From an uncultured Clostridium sp. (GTDB taxonomy: Bacteria; Bacillota; Clostridia; Lachnospirales; Lachnospiraceae), in NCBI GenBank assembly GCA_947643685.1, contig CANRXD010000052.1, positions 1 through 8,376 of the forward strand: a stretch of DNA of 8,376 nucleotides, written 5' to 3'. Positions 5,798 to 8,376 of the stretch are shown here, piece after piece. The translations under genes were made by a program, and so were the position numbers. Below the pieces are notes generated by a model. That model was not told where the DNA came from. It searched no databases and worked only from the letters and a program-made list of their open reading frames with translations. Each line of letters begins with the position of its first letter. Within the stretch, counting starts at the first letter, position 1.

Positions 5798-6970
5798 ATG
5801 AAAATGGAATGTAGTATAATTTTTACGGGGGATATTGGATTTGACCATTATATGTCAGAAAAATGGAAAGATGACGGCCTGGTATCGGATGAGATCCTTA
5901 ATTTTCTCAGGAACGCGGATCACATTGTTGCCAATGTAGAAGGGGCCCTCATTCGGGCGGAAGATGCGGTTGATGTAAATGGGAAAGGCACTATTTTTCA
6001 TACAATGAACCCTGAGGCAGCAAAATTCCTAGATAAAATTAAAGCGGACATTTGGAATTTGGCTAATAATCACAGCATGGACGCGGGCCTGCCGGGGATT
6101 TCCAGCACATTGAAAATTGCACAAGATTTTGGATGTCGGACAATAGGCGCCGGAAGGAATATTCTGGAAGCCTCCAGCCCTGTGATTTTTGATGAAGCGG
6201 GGGGAATAGGAATTATAGGTGTGGGTTATATGCCGGATTGCGTCAGAGCGGATAATGTCACAGCGGGATGTTTTGCATGGGACGATCTGGAACGTATCAA
6301 AGATGTAATTTGTACCATGAAAGACAGATGCAGATGGTGTATTGTAGTATCTCATGCAGGAGAAGAATTTACATCGCTGCCGGCTCCCTATACCCGGGCA
6401 GCATATAGAAAATACTTGGAGTATGGTGCGGATATTGTGATCGGGCATCATCCGCATGTACCTATGAATTATGAATTACATGATAAAAAGGCAATATTTT
6501 ATTCATTGGGAAATTTTATATTTGATACAGATTATCAGCGTGTGCAGCCCAATACGGATACGGGAATTTTATTAAAATTAACTTTTTCAGAACATAGTTT
6601 TATATTTGAGCCGCTTGCGACAAAAATAATCAGAGGAAAGGAAAGAATAGAAAAAGGGACGCTCCCTGAAATATTTATTTCTGTACCGGATGAGGAATAT
6701 ACTAAGCTGTTTCCCATGGCTGCAAAGGCATTCCTTTCTAATGAGAGAAGACGTATGCTTTATCTGCATCCGGAGAAATACAAAAATTATACAAAAGATC
6801 AGTGGATGGCATATTATATGGATGATTCAGAACCGGTCCGGGTTCGTTCCTGGCATCAGGATCTTGCATGCTATGCAGAATGGGAGAGAGCTTGTTCAGT
6901 TGAAGAATTTGAGAAAAGCAGATTAGAGGGAGTTAAAAGATATATCTGCGGACAGTTGGATAATTTCTAA
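5798..6970 (+). CDS. CapA/PgsA-family protein (PGA_cap, metallophosphatase-like fold)
   Basis: A 390-residue protein with the full motif series of the CapA family: GDIGFD (11-16), NVEG (47-50), NNH (90-92), SHAGEE (185-190), GHHPH (216-220) and SLGNFIFD (236-243). The Asp, Asn and His residues occupy metal-ligand positions of calcineurin-like phosphoesterases. CapA/PgsA proteins are best known for polyglutamate capsule export, but most genomic homologues have no proven function. No signal peptide or membrane anchor is seen, since the N-terminus enters the first beta strand directly, so it is probably cytosolic, unlike capsule-linked CapA. The last 100 residues (about 290-390), rich in Trp, Tyr and Arg, extend beyond the core domain. 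It is the third gene of the permease-amidase operon, 67 bases after the amidase. Its role there is unknown; no capB or capC genes are nearby. Confidence 0.85.
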   Translation: MKMECSIIFTGDIGFDHYMSEKWKDDGLVSDEILNFLRNADHIVANVEGALIRAEDAVDVNGKGTIFHTMNPEAAKFLDKIKADIWNLANNHSMDAGLPGISSTLKIAQDFGCRTIGAGRNILEASSPVIFDEAGGIGIIGVGYMPDCVRADNVTAGCFAWDDLERIKDVICTMKDRCRWCIVVSHAGEEFTSLPAPYTRAAYRKYLEYGADIVIGHHPHVPMNYELHDKKAIFYSLGNFIFDTDYQRVQPNTDTGILLKLTFSEHSFIFEPLATKIIRGKERIEKGTLPEIFISVPDEEYTKLFPMAAKAFLSNERRRMLYLHPEKYKNYTKDQWMAYYMDDSEPVRVRSWHQDLACYAEWERACSVEEFEKSRLEGVKRYICGQLDNF

Positions 6971-6980
6971 TGGGATATCT

Positions 6981-6997
6981 CATAACTTAAAGTTATG
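6981..6997. repeat. Short inverted repeat after the CapA-like gene
   Basis: CATAACTT and AAGTTATG flank a single A, ten bases after the stop. There is no T-run on either strand, so it is not a convincing terminator. No better one is seen between 6971 and 7040, so read-through into leuB is possible. Confidence 0.35.
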
Positions 6998-7039
6998 TAA
7001 AAAATAGAAAACATGTATAGTCTGGCAGGGCAGTTATGA

Positions 7040-7068
7040 TTGAAAAAAAACATGGAATACGTTAAGAT
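7040..7068 (+). promoter_or_regulatory. Sigma-A promoter of leuB
   Basis: TTGAAA (7040-7045) and TAAGAT (7063-7068) are spaced by 17 bases. The start would be near 7075, giving a leader of about 90 bases. The shift from AT-rich to GC-rich sequence occurs at about 7080. Confidence 0.6.
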
Positions 7069-7111
7069 GAATAATAAAATGACCGCGGCTTGTTTGGCTG
7101 CAAATCGGATA

Positions 7112-7132
7112 CCCCGGCAGCTTGCCATGGGG
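7112..7132 (+). other. Hairpin in the leuB leader
   Basis: CCCC-GGCA (7112-7119) pairs with TGCC (7123-7126) and, after a two-base bulge, GGGG (7129-7132). It lies 20 bases upstream of the ribosome site and has no T-run. No canonical leucine T-box elements or leucine-rich leader peptide are seen. Confidence 0.35.
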
Positions 7133-7152
7133 CGTTTGACCTGGAAATTAAC

Positions 7153-7157
7153 GGAGG
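7153..7157 (+). promoter_or_regulatory. Ribosome-binding site fixing the leuB start
   Basis: GGAGG stands seven bases before the ATG at 7165. The ATG at 7160 is out of frame, and the in-frame upstream start at 7090 (TTG) would add 25 residues absent from the family. Confidence 0.8.
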
Positions 7158-7164
7158 TTATGGG

Positions 7165-8247
7165 ATGGAATACAGAATTGCTACCATTTCCGGTGACGGA
7201 ATCGGACCGGAGATTGTGAAAGAAGCGAAAAAGGTGCTGGACCGCGTGGGTGCAGTATATGGACATACGTTTCATTATGAAGAGGTTTTGATGGGAGGAA
7301 TTTCCATTGATACCTACGGCGTGCCCCTTACGGATGAGGCTTTGGAAACTGCCAGAAAGAGCGACTCCGTTCTTTTGGGCGCTGTGGGAGGAAATGTGGG
7401 GAATTCCCGCTGGTATGATGTGGCTCCTGATTTAAGACCGGAGGCCGGTCTTCTGGCGATTCGAAAGGGACTGAACCTGTTTGCCAACATCCGCCCGGCC
7501 TATCTTTATGACGGACTTCATGAGGCTTGTCCCTTAAAGAAGGAAATCATCGGCAGCGGTTTTGACATGGTAATCGTGAGAGAGCTGACCGGGGGACTGT
7601 ATTTTGGTGAACGCCGCACCGAAGAAGTGGATGGGGTGATGCAGGCGACCGATACCCTGGTTTACAATGAAAACGAAATCCGCCGGGTGGCTGTGAAGGC
7701 CTTTGACATTGCCATGAAGAGAAAGAAAAAGGTCACAAGCGTCGATAAGGCCAATGTGCTGGATTCCTCCAGACTCTGGAGAAAGGTGGTAGCCCGGGTG
7801 GCCATGGACTATCCGGAGGTGACGCTTGAGAATATGTTAGTAGATAACTGCGCCATGCAGCTGGTGATGAATCCAGGCCAGTTCGATGTAATACTTACGG
7901 AAAATATGTTTGGCGATATTCTGTCCGACGAGGCCAGTATGATTACCGGTTCCATCGGAATGCTGTCTTCTGCAAGTCTTAATGAAGGAAAATTCGGTCT
8001 CTATGAGCCCAGCCATGGCTCTGCTCCGGATATTGCGGGAAAAGGAATTGCAAATCCCATCGCCACCATTCTGTCGGCGGCCATGATGCTCCGCTTCTCC
8101 TTTGATCTGGATAAGGAAGCGGATGCCATAGAGAACGCTGTGCGGAAAACACTGGCGGACGGATACAGAACCGTGGACATTATGGCCGAGGGAATGACAG
8201 AGGTCAAAACCATGCAGATGGGCGATCTGATCTGTGAGAGAATATAA
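7165..8247 (+). CDS. leuB: 3-isopropylmalate dehydrogenase
   Basis: A 360-residue NAD-dependent decarboxylating dehydrogenase that oxidises 3-isopropylmalate in leucine synthesis, in the cytosol, usually as a homodimer. Full length for LeuB. Conserved sites: GDGIGPE (10-16), substrate-binding Arg100, Arg110 and Arg139, the [11 protein letters not shown] signature (139-149) with Tyr146, Lys195 in [13 protein letters not shown], Asp227 in VDNCAMQLV, metal-binding Asp251 and Asp255 in GDILSDEAS, and the NAD loop [20 protein letters not shown] (281-300). The TGG and tyrosine signatures favour LeuB over isocitrate or homoisocitrate dehydrogenase. Its usual partners leuC and leuD are not directly upstream, where the CapA-like gene stands; downstream lies outside the window. 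It is GC-richer than the preceding operon and resembles the M20 gene and aguB remnant in composition. Confidence 0.95.
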   Translation: MEYRIATISGDGIGPEIVKEAKKVLDRVGAVYGHTFHYEEVLMGGISIDTYGVPLTDEALETARKSDSVLLGAVGGNVGNSRWYDVAPDLRPEAGLLAIRKGLNLFANIRPAYLYDGLHEACPLKKEIIGSGFDMVIVRELTGGLYFGERRTEEVDGVMQATDTLVYNENEIRRVAVKAFDIAMKRKKKVTSVDKANVLDSSRLWRKVVARVAMDYPEVTLENMLVDNCAMQLVMNPGQFDVILTENMFGDILSDEASMITGSIGMLSSASLNEGKFGLYEPSHGSAPDIAGKGIANPIATILSAAMMLRFSFDLDKEADAIENAVRKTLADGYRTVDIMAEGMTEVKTMQMGDLICERI

Positions 8248-8254
8248 TAAGAAA

Positions 8255-8273
8255 CAGCTTTTTCGCAAGGCTG
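8255..8273 (+). other. Weak hairpin directly after leuB
   Basis: CAGCTTT (8255-8261) pairs with AAGGCTG (8267-8273), with one G-T pair and a five-base loop. It is followed by AATTGTTAC, not a clean T-run, so termination here would be weak. Confidence 0.35.
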
Positions 8274-8309
8274 AATTGTTACAAAAAATGCTACGATTCA
8301 CGGGGACAT

Positions 8310-8359
8310 CTTCTTGTCCGGCTTAAGACGGACAAGAAGCATCGGGCGTCCGCCCGATG
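8310..8359. repeat. Two tandem perfect hairpins after leuB
   Basis: Hairpin 1 has an 11-bp perfect stem (8310-8320 with 8329-8339) and the loop GCTTAAGA, which contains the self-complementary CTTAAG. Hairpin 2 starts at the next base: CATCGGGC (8340-8347) and GCCCGATG (8352-8359) around GTCC. ACATC (8306-8310) can alternatively pair with GATGT (8356-8360), and GTCCGG (8316-8321) with CCGGAC (8367-8372). No T-run follows either stem, so these are not ordinary terminators. They may be part of an intergenic repeat or a structured leader of the next gene beyond the window. Confidence 0.7.
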
Positions 8360-8376
8360 TGGAAAACCGGACGAAA

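Noticed and set aside
6981..6997. Terminator after the CapA-like gene
   Set aside because: The AT-rich stem has almost no loop and no following T-run on either strand.
7079..7164. T-box or leucine leader peptide before leuB
   Set aside because: ACCGCGG is present at 7082-7088, but the AGGGTGG part, specifier stem and terminator are not seen. The short open frame there has scattered leucines only.
7837..8301. Minus-strand 154-codon open frame opposite leuB
   Set aside because: It is the antisense shadow of a highly conserved leuB coding region.

Overview
The window looks like a chromosomal segment of a low-to-mid G+C Gram-positive anaerobe, most likely a Lachnospiraceae or related Clostridia species. 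The signs are strong GGAGG ribosome sites, sigma-A type promoters and the style of the proteins. This taxonomic call is an inference from gene style, not from a marker gene.

Layout: (1) 1-1088 is the 3' part of an M20-family amidohydrolase (AbgB-like), cut by the window edge. (2) 1110-1145 is a strong terminator hairpin whose stem contains the stop codon of the convergent fic gene (1136-2128, minus), a Fic-domain AMP-transferase type protein with its own promoter. (3) About 2225-2575 is a decayed piece of an N-carbamoylputrescine amidase (aguB-type) gene that has lost the regions of all three catalytic residues and carries two frameshifts. (4) 2632-3327 (minus) is an unusual Crp/Fnr-family regulator. 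It is divergent across a 283-bp palindrome-rich control region from (5) a three-gene plus-strand operon: an IT-superfamily permease (3611-4912), a nitrilase-superfamily omega-amidase-like hydrolase (4927-5730) and a CapA-like putative metallophosphoesterase-fold protein (5798-6970). (6) 7165-8247 is leuB (3-isopropylmalate dehydrogenase) with its own promoter. It is followed by two tandem perfect hairpins at the end of the window.

Working together: the divergent regulator, permease, amidase and CapA genes have the architecture of a self-contained, ligand-induced uptake and processing unit. A small amide- or carboxylate-type substrate would enter through the permease and be deamidated in the cytosol. 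The substrate and the role of the CapA-like protein cannot be read from the sequence. The M20 gene, the aguB remnant and leuB are visibly richer in G+C than fic and the regulator-to-CapA block, so AT-richer segments appear to have been placed into a GC-richer backbone.

The best candidates for something undescribed are the regulator/permease/amidase/CapA unit with its 22-bp perfect palindrome, and the structured hairpin pair after leuB. No RNA genes, CRISPR arrays or insertion-sequence genes were recognised.
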